From positions 620,001 through 684,000 of the forward strand of contig SRSI01000071.1 in NCBI GenBank assembly GCA_005656395.1: DNA of 64,000 bases. Reading direction: 5' to 3'. Source of the stretch: Strongyloides papillosus. Taxonomy: Eukaryota; Nematoda; Chromadorea; Rhabditida; Strongyloididae. This document shows, one piece after another, positions 22,901 through 38,100 of this stretch (within the stretch, counting starts at the first letter, position 1; the number at the start of each line of letters is the position of its first letter). Both the position numbers and the translations under genes were made by a program. Below the pieces are notes generated by a model. The model ran no database searches, was not told the DNA's origin, and worked only from the letters and a program-made list of their open reading frames with translations.

Positions 22901-23324
22901 ATTTTTTATTCTTTGTATTTTCCGAGAATGCTTTCTATATACTTTTGGTCACATTATGCTATTTGTTCACAATTTTAGCATTTGGATGCTTCCTTTTATC
23001 ACCATTTAGATAAAAGTGCCATAAAAATTATATAAATGAAATTCATTTTCAAGATATTACGCAGTCTTTTAATATAGTCCATCTAAAATAAAGCTAGTAT
23101 TACTAATATAGATAACTCCTTTATTATGCACATGTTAATTCTGATAAAAATTACCTTTCTAAGATATACAGCACATAATAGTATATTTTTAATTATAAAG
23201 ATTTGGATTTCCTAATTTATGATTTTTAAACTTTGCTTTTGTGCTTTATATGAAATTAACAAAAGGTTCTTATTCATTATGTTTAGTACATTGGATTTAA
23301 TTCCTCTATTCTACAATTGATATA
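19961..23324. other. Gene-free region between two transposons
   Basis: About 3.4 kb, A+T-rich, with stops dense in all frames. Wording such as TTCATTAAAAATTTCACAAGTGT recurs loosely (near 20610 and 20985), hinting at old degenerate repeats, but I cannot define a unit. No gene, RNA or complete element seen. Confidence 0.55.
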
Positions 23325-23900
23325 TTAGGTTGTTCAGCTGAAAATGTCGCTTTTATGATAGTCAATTTTTAAATGATGATAATTTCCTTATACGTTCACA
23401 TATCGCTACAAGATATATACCATTTTGTAGAGCAAAACAAGGACTATAAGTTAAGTATTATATTTTTGCATTTTGTTCTAAACTAAATAAAGTTGTTATT
23501 ACCTTAAAAAAATGTTGTGTCAAAAATAGATTTTCGATCAATCTACTTGTACAAGTTCAAACTTGGCCAAGCAGAAGCCAAAACTTCAATGAAAGTTAGT
23601 GAAGCATTTGGCCAAGGGTCTACTAACAAACGGACCATACAACGTTGGTTCCAGAAATTTCAGAATGAAGATATGAGTCTTCAAGGAAAAGGGAATTCTC
23701 GCGAAATACTCTTGAAAATGAGAATGGTGGAACCAAATTTAAGAATAACTGTTCAGGGGCTCGTAGATGAATTAGATGTCAGTGTGGGAACTGTATCTAA
23801 TCACTTAAAAGCCATAAATATTATATCGTTCGACCAAAAATGTATCTTTTATATCTCTAGCTCTAACAGTAAAAGCGACATTTTCAGTTGAACAACCTAA
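23325..23900 (+). mobile_element. Deleted mariner element with intact ends
   Basis: The inverted ends start TTAGGTTGTTCA and are complementary for about 31 bases with a single mismatch (23325-23355 and 23870-23900). TA lies outside both ends (23323-23324, 23901-23902). The length of 576 bases is less than half of a normal ~1.3-kb mariner. The element retains the 5' untranslated part and the DNA-binding half of the transposase, joined directly to the 3' end. Confidence 0.9.
23517..23891 (+). pseudogene. Mariner transposase N-terminal (helix-turn-helix) remnant
   Basis: The open frame, about 124 codons, shows the mariner DNA-binding region: DFRSIYLYKFKLGQAEAK, then AFGQGSTNKRTIQRWFQKF, and a second helix-turn-helix with VSVGTVSNHLKAI-type wording (ELDVSVGTVSNHLKAINI). 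After this the frame runs straight into the 3' terminal repeat, so the whole DD34D catalytic domain is missing. There is no ATG at the beginning of the frame: an upstream ATG at 23512 is in a different frame that stops at once. It is a fossil or a non-autonomous passenger. Confidence 0.9.
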
Positions 23901-23902
23901 TA

Positions 23903-24859
23903 TATTTTGTTTATAGTCGTAATACAATATATAATAGTTATCTTTGTAAAGTATGCTTTATAAATAGTTATATTTCATATTTTTTTATAATTTACATTTT
24001 CAGAAATATTCGCCCAAATATTTTACATTTTTCCGAAGAAAAAAGAAATTAAATGCTATTAGAGTTATATTCACTTAGATGAATAATTTACTACTAACAT
24101 TTTTTTGTATATATCTCTAAAAACATTTTTGTATATTATTTCTGATTAATAAAAAATTTATAAAAATAGTAAAAATATTTTGGTTTAAAGCTATAAACAA
24201 TAGATTGTTTTAAAGCATAAATAAATATTCTTAGAAATAAAGGAGCGTTAGTGGAAATAAATCTTTAATAGATTCAATTTTAATAATTAAATATTTATTA
24301 ATAATATTACGGTAATGATAATTGTTAATTGAATTCTAGTAATTAATTATAAATTTTATTTTTACTGTTTTGTTTGAATTTGATAACCAATTATACTACT
24401 CATAGCGCTTTAGAAGATTTTTCTAAACCAAAAATTTAAAAGCGAAGTCACTGATAAAAGTGTAGATATATAATTGTAGTATAAAAATTTTTTCAAATAT
24501 TTTTGGGATACTTCTGGAACTGCTTATCAACATATTTCTTAGATGAATCATAATTTATAAGTCTAAATGTTTCTATTATTTTACAAATTGTGTAACTCAC
24601 GAATTATTACCTACAAGTATGTATAAAATGACAAAAAAATATTGTAGAAAAAATGTTAACAAAAAACGAAAGCGAATGTTTTTTAACTCATTATGAATCA
24701 TTTAAAATATCGAGGATAATATTGTTTAAATTCTACAATTTTATTTTCATAATCTTTACAATTTTTAAAGTTTCAATATACAAAAATATCATATTTTTCA
24801 CTTATATATTTTTAGCCCTATTTTGTACAAAGATTTCTTGATTTCAAATAGCTTCCTAC
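23903..24859. other. Intergenic, no gene seen
   Basis: A+T-rich stretch between the mariner remnant and the stop of the Cys/Gln-rich gene. A 62-codon ORF (24653-24841) is T-rich and hydrophobic with no support beyond being open. Confidence 0.6.
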
Positions 24860-26021
24860 TTACTTTTTACAACATTGGCTATTATTAGCACATGGAGTAT
24901 AATTTGTTGGACAAGAACAACTATTTCCTGTTGATGCATATTGACATGGAGCTACAACGCCATTGTAATTGGATGAACATTGCGATTGACATGAATTAGA
25001 ACATGATATTGGGTTAGATTGTTGTGAACATTGACTTTGGCAGTTAGATTGGCAATTGCTGACTGTTGCTTGTGGAATAGATATTATTTGAACATTTGAA
25101 TTACATTGATTTTGACATGTATTCATACAGTTGGATGAACTAGATTGTTGAGCACATTGATTTTGACAGCTTGATTGGCAGTTACCATCTGTTGATTGTG
25201 GAATAGATATTACTTGAACATTTGAATTACATTGATTTTGGCATGAATTCATACAATTAGATGAACTAGATTGTTGGGAACATTGATTCTGACAGTTAGA
25301 TTGACAACTATTATCAGAAGTTTGTTGAACTGTAATCACTTGTTGAGAAGAACCACATTGATTTTGGCATGAACTTATGCAATTAGATGAGCTAGATTGC
25401 TGAGCACATTGATTTTGACAGTTCGATTGACAGCCACTATCAGAAGCTTGTTGAATAGATAATATTTGTTGGGCAGAATTACATTGATTTTGACATGAAT
25501 CAACACAAGTAGATGGATTGGACTGTTGAGCGCATTGATTCTGGCAAGTTGAACTGCAATCTGATTGGATAACAGTAGGATTATATTGAACTGTTTGTTG
25601 ATTAGAAAGTGGAGTATTATATTGATTACAAGCATTTTGACATGAATTGCTACATGCAGAGGAGCAACCATCAGTATTTTGTACTGTTTGACTAGTAGAA
25701 CATGAATTTTGGCAGGAACTCTGGCAGGTATTCATGCATTGTGATGAAGTTGAAGTGTATTGTTGATTACTATTACAGTTACATGAGTTCGAAGTAGAAA
25801 TTTGTGAAGCTTGGCAATTGCACGATACAGTGGATTGAATTGGTTGAGAACAGGAGCATGATGATTGAATTGGTTGTTGACAAGAACATTGTCTTTTTTC
25901 GCGTAAAGCGGACATCTAGAAAATTTTATATCAAGAAAATAAATATAGTTATTACCTCTCCCATTGAAGATAAGATAAAGAGTAATCCAATTAAAAAGAA
26001 AATTGCTCTGGTAGCTACCAT
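24860..26021 (-). CDS. Secreted Cys/Gln/Ser-rich repeat protein (ABU/PQN-like)
   Basis: Two exons: 26021-25956 (22 codons) and 25915-24860, phase 0, 40-base intron; 373 residues. Exon 1 encodes a hydrophobic signal sequence (MVATRAIFFLIGLLFILSS) and exon 2 begins just before a basic EKR that could be a processing site. The rest is low complexity: a Cys/Gln/Ser N-terminal part, then about five repeats of roughly 42-46 residues with CQSNCQNQCAQQSSSSNC and SCQNQC cores separated by a hydrophobic Q-V-I-S-I-P-Q segment, and a C-terminal CCKK. This resembles the nematode ABU/PQN class of secreted Cys- and Gln-rich proteins linked to pharyngeal cuticle, so a structural, disulfide-linked extracellular role is likely but inferred from composition. 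Repeat number may vary between strains. Confidence 0.85.
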
Positions 26022-26914
26022 ATTGTAAAATATGATGAATTGCATTGTGATTCAATTAGAGTTTTGTCCTTTATATATATTTTTAATATCAATAAAAAAT
26101 TCATATAAAAATTAAATCTAATTAAAAAGTGTTTACAAAAGTAAATTAACCTAGTTTTTCCTGTTTTATTTGTTCCAATTATCAAGCTTATATTTATCTG
26201 TTAACTGTTTGTTTTTACGCAATGTCTGCTGAGTATCACTAAAGGGAAAGTAAAAATTCAATATATTTAGTTCTAAGAATTTGATAAAAATAAATAAAGC
26301 ATCACTTTTTATAAATTTTTATTTTAACTAAACTAACAAAAAAAAACATACATATTAATGACTAGTTAGTTTAGCAAACGTTTCAATAACAACTTAAATA
26401 GAGGCAAGAAAATTTTTTAACTTTTTTTATGTGTATTCTTTTGATTAAAATATATTTATTTGTTTAATTTAATAAGTATAAATTTAATTAACATTTACAT
26501 TTAAAAGTATTTTTCCAATAGTTGACAAGTATATAAATATTTATTTAATAAAAAAGATTTTAATAATTTTACAGTTTAACATTGGTAGTTATGAAAAACA
26601 AAAAAAAATTATAAAGAATTAAATCAAAATTTTTGACATAAAAATGAGCTAGCATATTCTTTTCTCTGAATATATTAACACCAATTTGGATAGTTATTTG
26701 AGACCTTTAAAATTGTTTTTGACAACTTCAAATACGTTATTATGTGACTTCTCCTTGTGTTTTATGAAGTTGGTCATTTGTAGAAAATTTATTAAACCCG
26801 GCTTGACGACAATATACACTACCAATTGATGATACATTTATTAGTACATTTTCTTATTGCAACATTTAATAGTATTTTTTATTTAGATTTATTGATCATT
26901 ATCCTTATAACAAT
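26022..26914. other. Intergenic, no gene seen
   Basis: About 0.9 kb between the promoter of the Cys/Gln-rich gene and the 3' end of the receptor kinase gene. A+T-rich, no recognisable element. Confidence 0.6.
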
Positions 26915-29150
<2,236 letters not shown>

Positions 29151-32100
29151 TTTCTTTCTAACAAAAAATCTTTCTTCCTTTTTTTAATCAGAAAAATTAT
29201 GTTGGAAATAAATAATATATATATTGCTTTAGTTAATTGAATGGTAGGAAATAAAATATACTAAATTTAATAATATGAAATTATTTTTTTAAACTATAAT
29301 ATCTTTTTTTAAACCGCAACTTTACATTCATACTCTGAAGGTGATTTGTTTTCATATATTTTTAAAAATAATAAAACTTCTTTTTTTTCTCTCTTTCAAA
29401 TACAATATATAATAAATAAGATTTTTCTTTGCAAAAAAATTATTTTGCAGTAGGAACAGCTAAAAATACATTTTAAAAAAATTTAATAAAACCATAATAG
29501 TGATATTGAGAAGGTTTATCAATATTAAAGAGAGCTTTAAATGTGTTAAAAAAAAACTAAACAAAAACAAATTAAATGTGAATCTTGAAAAATACAGTTA
29601 GATAAATAAGAATATATATGTACATAAATATATATATATATATATATATACATTCATTTAATCAAAAATTCATAAGACAATTATTACATGTATGTATAAA
29701 TTATTTTCAAATTAAAAATTCTCTTTCTAAGATTTTAAACATTATATTATTATCATATAATTCAATTAAATTAATGGCACATTTTTATTTCTTTTTAAGT
29801 ACCATTAATTAAGACCAATTTATCTTAATATTAATTATAAATACATAGAGATATATAAAAGGAAAGAGAAAATTAGTTACAGAGTAGGAAAAAAAATTTA
29901 GCCAATTAAAATTACTCTTTATAATAAATATTTTAATACTCATGGATTAGTTTGATGAATAAGTTAAAAGAACATAGTGCCTCTAAAAACACAAATATAA
30001 AATTATAAATTTTCATAAAGAAATAATAGCTAATTTTTATATTATTTATAAATTTCTGGATAAAATTGTTTTTTTTAAGCTTCAAAGCTTTTTCTTTAAT
30101 TGAATAAATATATGTATATATAGCATGCTTTATATATTGCACAATCTTTTAAAAAATTTCAGGTTTTAAAAGAAATTTAGTTTTGATATAATGATAAAAT
30201 GAAACGTTAAAATATATAGTATTAATACAAAGATTGAAAATACATAATAAGTTAATCTTTTATATATCATAATTTTTTTTTATTTTTATATAAAAAAACA
30301 TTATATATATATTTACTATTTGACACAATAATAATTTGAAGCTTCCATTTTTCCTTCTCGATTTCCTATAAGTACCAACTAATATATATATCTAAAATGC
30401 TCAATATACAACACCCCAAAGCTTGCAGTATTCAGTCATGTCTTTATGTAAAATTTGTTTAAACATAAAAATATGTACCCTTTTCCTCTAATTTTACTCT
30501 TTTTATCTTACACTTGGAAGATGTCTGATATATAATATATATATATATAAATTTCAAATAAAAAGTATGTATAAAAACAGGACAGTTAAATTTCAAGAAC
30601 AATTTAATTTTTTTTACTTTTTGATATTTTAGAGCATCAGTCTCTCTCTCATTTATCATCTACTCTTTTCTAAATCATTATTTTCAACTTTTTAATCTCC
30701 TTCACCCCCTACTACATAGACAATAAAGTAATTTTAATAAATATTACTTGATACGATATAAATATTTAGCACTTTATAATAACTCAAGATGATATCTTTT
30801 TCCTCTACACTGTACACGAGACATCTTCGAGAAGAAAGAGTTAAATTAATTGTCATGGGAAATTTTAAAAGTATCATTATAAATTTATACTCATCAATGT
30901 ATAAAATTGTTTCTTACTCATATGAAAGTGTTAATTTAGAAGAATTTATTATTATATCACAAAATGATAAATAAAACTTTTTATATAACATTCGTAATGA
31001 CAACCGAATTTGATATAATTTTGTTATTAAAAGTAGAAATAAAAGGGAGAAAGATAATTAAAACATATTTTAAAATAATAATTAAGAAATAATAATAACT
31101 TAATCTATCATCTTCTACTTTGTTAAGAAATTATAAATTACAATTATTATTAATATATGACACCTGATTCATGCTATCTGTACTAAATTTTTTCTACTCT
31201 ATAATTTTCTATGTTAAACAAAAATAAAAAAAAACTTTAATGAAAATAAAAATTAGTTTAAACAAACAAATTTAATGATGCCTTCAAACAATAGAAATAT
31301 CAAACATAAATTCCTACATATTACTAATAATGGGAGGGAGAGCATATATTATATATTTTTTGAATATATTCAAATATATATAAAAAATAATAAATCATTC
31401 TTAAACTTTCTTATATTCTTTAATATACAAAATATAATATTTTATAAATTAATAATCACTCTCTGTGAAAGTTGAGAATAGTTAATAGAAACTAATAATC
31501 TCTTAATAGCCTGAAACTATGATTATATATTGCCTTAATCACACTCACACACATACCAATTGGTTTATGAAAAATTTTTGATTATTCTTATGCTAAAAAA
31601 AGATTAAACAATTAAAATTTTTAAATATTTTAAATTTTTAACAAAGTTACTAATATAAATAAATTATAAAAATTTGTGTTTAATTTTTTCCCTTACTTAC
31701 TTTAAATTCAAAAAATATTTAAATATGTTTAGTTATAATTAAAATAATAAAATATTTTAATAATTTTGTACCTTTAAATATTATTATATTTCAAAAAGTC
31801 TTTTACAGATAGCAAAAAGGTGTTAAATGTATAAAGTGGTAAATATGATATATGAAACTTTTAGAAATAGAATACCTTTTTAAATATATATATTTTTATC
31901 TTTAAAACAGCTTTTTAATTTATATTAAGTACTTAAATTTTAATAACTTCATCTCTACATATCCTTTTTCTATCATAATTTTTTTTTTCACTTTAAATAT
32001 ATTCTTTTAAAATTGCAAGAATTATATATATTGGGTGGAAATACTAAAAAAAAAATATCTTATGATATATTTGATAAAAATTGACTAAATACGTGATTTT

Positions 32101-35100
32101 AAAAATATAATTATTGGTAATATATAGAAGCAAAAAGTAAATAAATAGACTTTTTAAATTTTTATAAAAAATTAAATATATCACATTTTTTTTCCTTTAG
32201 GTTATTATATAAAAAATAATAGGATTTACTTGTTAAATATTTGATACACATATTTGTTACTTAAAAATTTTAAAATGTAATTTTAGATAGAAATAAATAA
32301 ATATATTATTAATAATTAGTGGTAATAATATATATAATAGAATTTTTATTGTAGTGTATATAATTTTATTGTCATTAAAGTGAGGGATATACTAAATAAC
32401 ATATATATTTATGTTATAGATAAGCTAAAACTAAAAATAATGGTCACAAAAAAATTTCAATGAATAGAAGATTTTAACGAAAAATAATATAAATACTTTT
32501 TCATTTATAAATGATTAATGGATGCAGTCTGCAAAAAAAACTCATATATATAAAAAAGAAAAATGATGTTACAATATATAACATATATGAAAGAAATATA
32601 AAGTAAACAGTTTTTATCATTATTTTAATTGGAATACAAAACTATCAATAAATACTCGCAATTTAAAATAATCATTACCAATGCTCCATATAAAAATTTT
32701 CGAGACTTATGAGCATTGATTGGAAAAAAGGTACAAAACTGATTAAAGATAATGATCATTTATGATTTTCTTTTTTTAATATCTATTATAGATATGATAA
32801 TCTTTTACTTTTTAAAACAATTATACATATTAATGTATACTTAATAGCAAAGGTTAAAGTTTATATAAAAAAAGATTCTTAGTGATAAGAAATCTTCAAT
32901 AAAGATAAATAGGTATGTATATTTTGATTCGATCTAAATGGACTATCAAATGCATATGTCAGTACTTAAATGTTAAACAATTATTTTAAATGTTATAAAA
33001 ATACAATATTATAAAAAAAGTAATAAAAAAGAAAGATGAAAATATAAGATATTGAATAAAATAAAAAAATATATTAAATTGGAATTTAATAACATATACA
33101 AATTTTTTTAGAATTATATTATAATATCTGTTAGCTTAAATTAATACATATATTTATAACATATTATCTTTAACTCTTTCTATTAAAATGATAAAATTTA
33201 ATATTCGGCATTTTATTATGAATAAAGAAATTTTGTATTGTGTCAGTTTTAATATATATAAATATATATATAATATGTTTAAAACAGCAAAACTCTCTCA
33301 AATACCAGACCAGGTCTCTTTTAAAGGACTTTTAGAAAAGGGATAAAAGAAATATTTTAAGAATATACATTATTTATAATAAGGGGAAAAAAGATAGTGT
33401 TTTAGTAGTTAGACAAATGTTGATGACAGTCCTTTCCTGATATTATACACTCAATCTTTCTCCATCAATCTCCTCCATGCAATTGATACTTGAAAAATTA
33501 AAATAGTTGATAAAATACCCTTCTTATTTTCTTCTGATAAGGATTGTCCTTCATCTTAAAAAAGGTCAACCATTCTCATATGTCAATCTAGGAAATTTTT
33601 AACAATTTTTATATGTTAATTTATAAAAAAAATAAAAATTTATATACTGCTTATTATAATAATAGTAAAAAAAATTTTTTTTGATATAAAAGTTATTTTA
33701 CAATATAAATATCATTGTGATTTCTGAGTGAATAAAGTTAAATAGAGTTAAACTTATTATAAATTGTCAAATCAACAAACATGATATAATATAGAGGTAA
33801 AGATAATAATAAAATTTTTGTGACGTAGTTAACCATTAACCATTGTATTAATAATATTGTACAGTTATAAACTAAACAATATGTAGATTAGTCAATGAGG
33901 AAGAATAGGATAAAGGAAATGAAAGTATTTTAAACAATAAAAGAATATTTGACGAAATATTCAAATGATGACGTAGACAACACGAATAAAATATTTTTGA
34001 TTTTATCATATATATTAAAGGAATAACTATATTTTTGTCTGTATATGTATATAGGGGATAAATTTTAAACATATATATATATATAGTTATTAATCACATA
34101 TAACAATACTTATCATCTGATAAAGTTAAAGATAATTTATTTTATTTAAATATATTCTTCAAAAAAGATAATTTTTATCCCATAAGAATTTTTTTACAAT
34201 ATTAAATATTAGAAAAATTAAGTATTATTAAAAAGAAAAAAAACTTTTAAATTGTAATAATGATATAAATTGATATATAGTACATTTTTATCAAAAAGAG
34301 TTGATTTTTTATTATATTTAAATTATATTTTTATTGCACATTTGACAATACAATAAATTTTTCGTTTCTTTAACTTTAGTAAACAAAAATTATATAGAAA
34401 ATATCATATTTGTGATGGCATTTTTATCTATAATTACAAAGATACTTTACAGATTATTTATTATTTTCCACTTCTTGACCGTAATTAAAATAATAATATA
34501 AAATTGTCTTTTTTAATTTTAATATATCTTAGTATAAAATTTAATACTTATCTTAATATTATAATTCAAATATTTTTTATTAGATAATTATAAAGAAATT
34601 TAAATATCAAAAATGAATTAATTACAATAAAACCTTCTTAGTTGTTAGGTAGAAATAATTCATAAAATACCAAAAATAGTTTAGAATATGAGAAAAATAT
34701 AAAAATACTTAAATAAATATAAATTATTTATTTGTATTAAATAAAATGAGTCAATATTATTCGTCTTCTTTAATTTAATTTCTCATAAAAATTATTTATT
34801 AGTGGTTGGATTTTTTACTTTTTCAAGTCTTAGAATGATAACAAATATTTATATCTAATTATATAATAGAGAAGATAAAAATCCTATGAATGTATAAAAT
34901 TTTTTAAAAATAATCATACAAAGATTTTACGACATTTAACTGAAATCTTTATCACTATAAAGTACAAAATAAAATTATCGAAATATTAAACTTTATAAAA
35001 ATAAAAAACTTTTTTCATTTAATAGAAATATGTTATTATATGAGAATATAATTTTACACATTTTGATAAATTCCAAATATGTAAAACTTAAATATTCCAT

Positions 35101-38100
35101 AAATAAGATCTTTTAATTCTTTTTATGCATTAAAAAGAAACTATTTATGTATTTCAGTACAAAAGTAAAAAGAATATGTGAAAAAAGTTAACATTCTTTT
35201 GAATTAATGTAAAATATGAATATTTTAAAATATCTTCTAGACAATATATAATTTAAATATGTATTAAAAGAATGAATCTAGAAATTAATATTTTAAGAAT
35301 ATTATGTTATAATGTATTACCTTTATAAAACATATAGAATTATACAATAATAATTAGATTATTAGTACAAAAAAAACATTATTAATGTTTTTGATATTTA
35401 CTCTACACACAAGGCATATAAAACCTATTAAAGATTAAAAAATAATTTATGCTTTTCCTTTTTTAGGAAAAAACTAGAGGATGAATGAGTTTGATAGAAA
35501 TAGAAGTGAAAAAAATAAACTGTTGTAAAAATAAAATCATATTAAAAAATAGTATAAGATTAATAAAGATTAATGCTTGTTTTCCTCCACTACTTCAAAT
35601 CTATCTAACATTTAACTTTTCCTTTTTTATTTATTTCAATTAAATAAGGTTCAAACAAACAAAAAAAAGTAGTCGGAAAATAAAAAGTCAAAGAAAATGT
35701 AATCATGTTTAGAAAAATTTATATTATTTTAATTCTTACTACAAATGAATTTTTATCCCAATATTTATTATTTTTTTTAACTTTTAATAAATATTTAAAA
35801 TTAATGAAAGCAGTTTAATAAAAATGTTAAAAAAATAAAATATTTCTACATCATTTGATGTTTTTATAGAAACAAGATTTTTTTAGCTTTTATAATATAT
35901 CTAATTCCTTAATTAGCATGTTTTCATTTTTTCCCTAAGTAAATAATTTTAAGTAACTAATTAAAGTACCTCTTTCCAATAAAAAATATTTTACAAAAAT
36001 AAAATAACAAAAAAAATTTAAAAAAATGCACAAAATATTATTAATAGAACAAAAACCATTCAATTAGATGGATAAAAAGGTATTTTTCTTCTCTTTCTTC
36101 ATCTTTTCTTCCTTTTAAACAACTTAAAATAAAAATTTTTTAAAAATGACAATTTTAATAGATAACTAATGATTTGTTTTGGAGCAATTTCCTTTATAAT
36201 AATTATTATAACAATTTCCAACAAATCATTAATAGTAATAGATATATCATAAAAATATATACAAATAATGGAAAAAAATATGTAAAATGATTACATATCT
36301 AAAAGACAAATTAAAAAAAACGCAAAATTAAAAAATTTCTTTTACAATAATTTGATGAGCTATTTTTAAACTAACTTAATCATTATAGATTATATTAAAT
36401 TCAAATATACTAAATTGAGTTTAAAATAAAAATTTTTTTTAATTTTTAAATAAAAATATCTATTAAGGGTAGTTAACTATTAATCTGCCCTTGTCATTTT
36501 ATATCATTATCTGCTTTTATTTTTAAAATTTGTTAAAAGAAAAAAGTCAACAAAATTTCACAATATTTTATTATATTTTTTTTGAGTGAAAGAACAAAGT
36601 TTAGAAATAGGAAGAAAGATACTTGTTATTCTATATAAAAAACAGATTAAATTTTTAAAAAAAAATATATATAAAATTAGATTAAAAAAGTTTAAAACTA
36701 AAAGTTACTCCATAACTTTTGGAGGAGGAGGGAAAAAAACTTAAATATCCTTCTCATGAACTTCTTGTTATTATTTGAATTTTATAAACTATTTACTCTA
36801 ATCTTTTACTCTTTTTGAATAAAAATAAATAGTATAAGTTATCATGAAATAAAATTAAAGGCATTCTCTTTAACAATAAAATTCTCCACAACATACACAC
36901 AAACGCATATATATACATTCACATTTAAAAGTAATAAATAAAGATTGTTCTTTTAGAAATTATCAATACAAAAGTTTTCTTACACTTTTAATAAAAAAAA
37001 CTTTTCTCTTATCTCTCTTCTCACGCATTAAAAAAATAACTCTTTGTTTTAGTTAGAAAATTGGATATTTTAATTATCCAAATATCTTATTAATAATAAA
37101 ATAAAAAACAAAACAAAAGGAATAAGAATTTTAATGGAAAAAGCCAATATTTAATCAAATGTAATCAATCACAGTAAAAAATATAAATAAAATATTATTA
37201 ATTTTTATCAGGTTAAACTTATGAAAAAGATATATGAGATGTGAAATAAAATTATAAGTGGGCTCCCATAATCACCAACAATAATAATTAAAAAGAGGAA
37301 AGTTAGTTAATGGTTGAGATAATACCTTCGAAAAATTTGTAAGGATGTACCATTAATGTAATATTAGATAAAAGATATTATTTTACATAGGATAATTAAT
37401 TTTTTTAAAAATAAATATTTAGATATATATTTAAATATTCTTATAGCAATTTTGTTAATTAATCTTAGTTTCTTTATTTATTTTCTCTTTAAAAACATGT
37501 AAAATACCTAATAATATTAATATTTTGTATCTATTCTTTTTCTTCATCCCTTTACTCAATTAATTGTTATTTAAAAGTAAAAATATTCCTCTTCCCATTT
37601 AGAAAATGACAATATAATATATATTTATTCGTCGTCTTTAGCTAAAGTTTAAATGATTAATTAATTATACACATTTATCTATTTTAATCAAAATAATAAC
37701 TTTTTCAATTAAATAATTAATTGCGTTGATATCTATAATGGAAAATTTGAATATATATAAACTCAAATTTTGGAATATTTTATCTTATTATTGGCACCTG
37801 TACTATAATTTTATTCATAACAGAGACCTCTCCCGATGGTAGTTATTAATTAAAAGTGTTAGCATATATTATGTATGTTTCCACATTTTTAAAAGTAAAT
37901 ATTTTTTTTATTTATTGTAAAAAAATACTTTTTATGTAATATTACTATTATAAATGCTTACATAAATTATTTGTTAACCTCTCATAATTAAAATATCAAA
38001 AATGTGTATTAAAAAAACAACCAAAAATAGTATATTTTATTTTTTAGACAGGTTATTTTAATGATTTTTTCTATTTTTTAATATTATATCTATATTTCCA

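Noticed and set aside
23318..23336. Sequence resembling part of miR-190 (TGATATATTAGGTTG)
   Set aside because: It is the mariner terminal repeat with its TA flank; there is no local hairpin, only the distant inverted end.
25375..25671. Second long frame within the Cys/Gln-rich gene
   Set aside because: Shadow frame of a repetitive coding sequence; the Cys/Gln frame has the signal peptide exon and stop.
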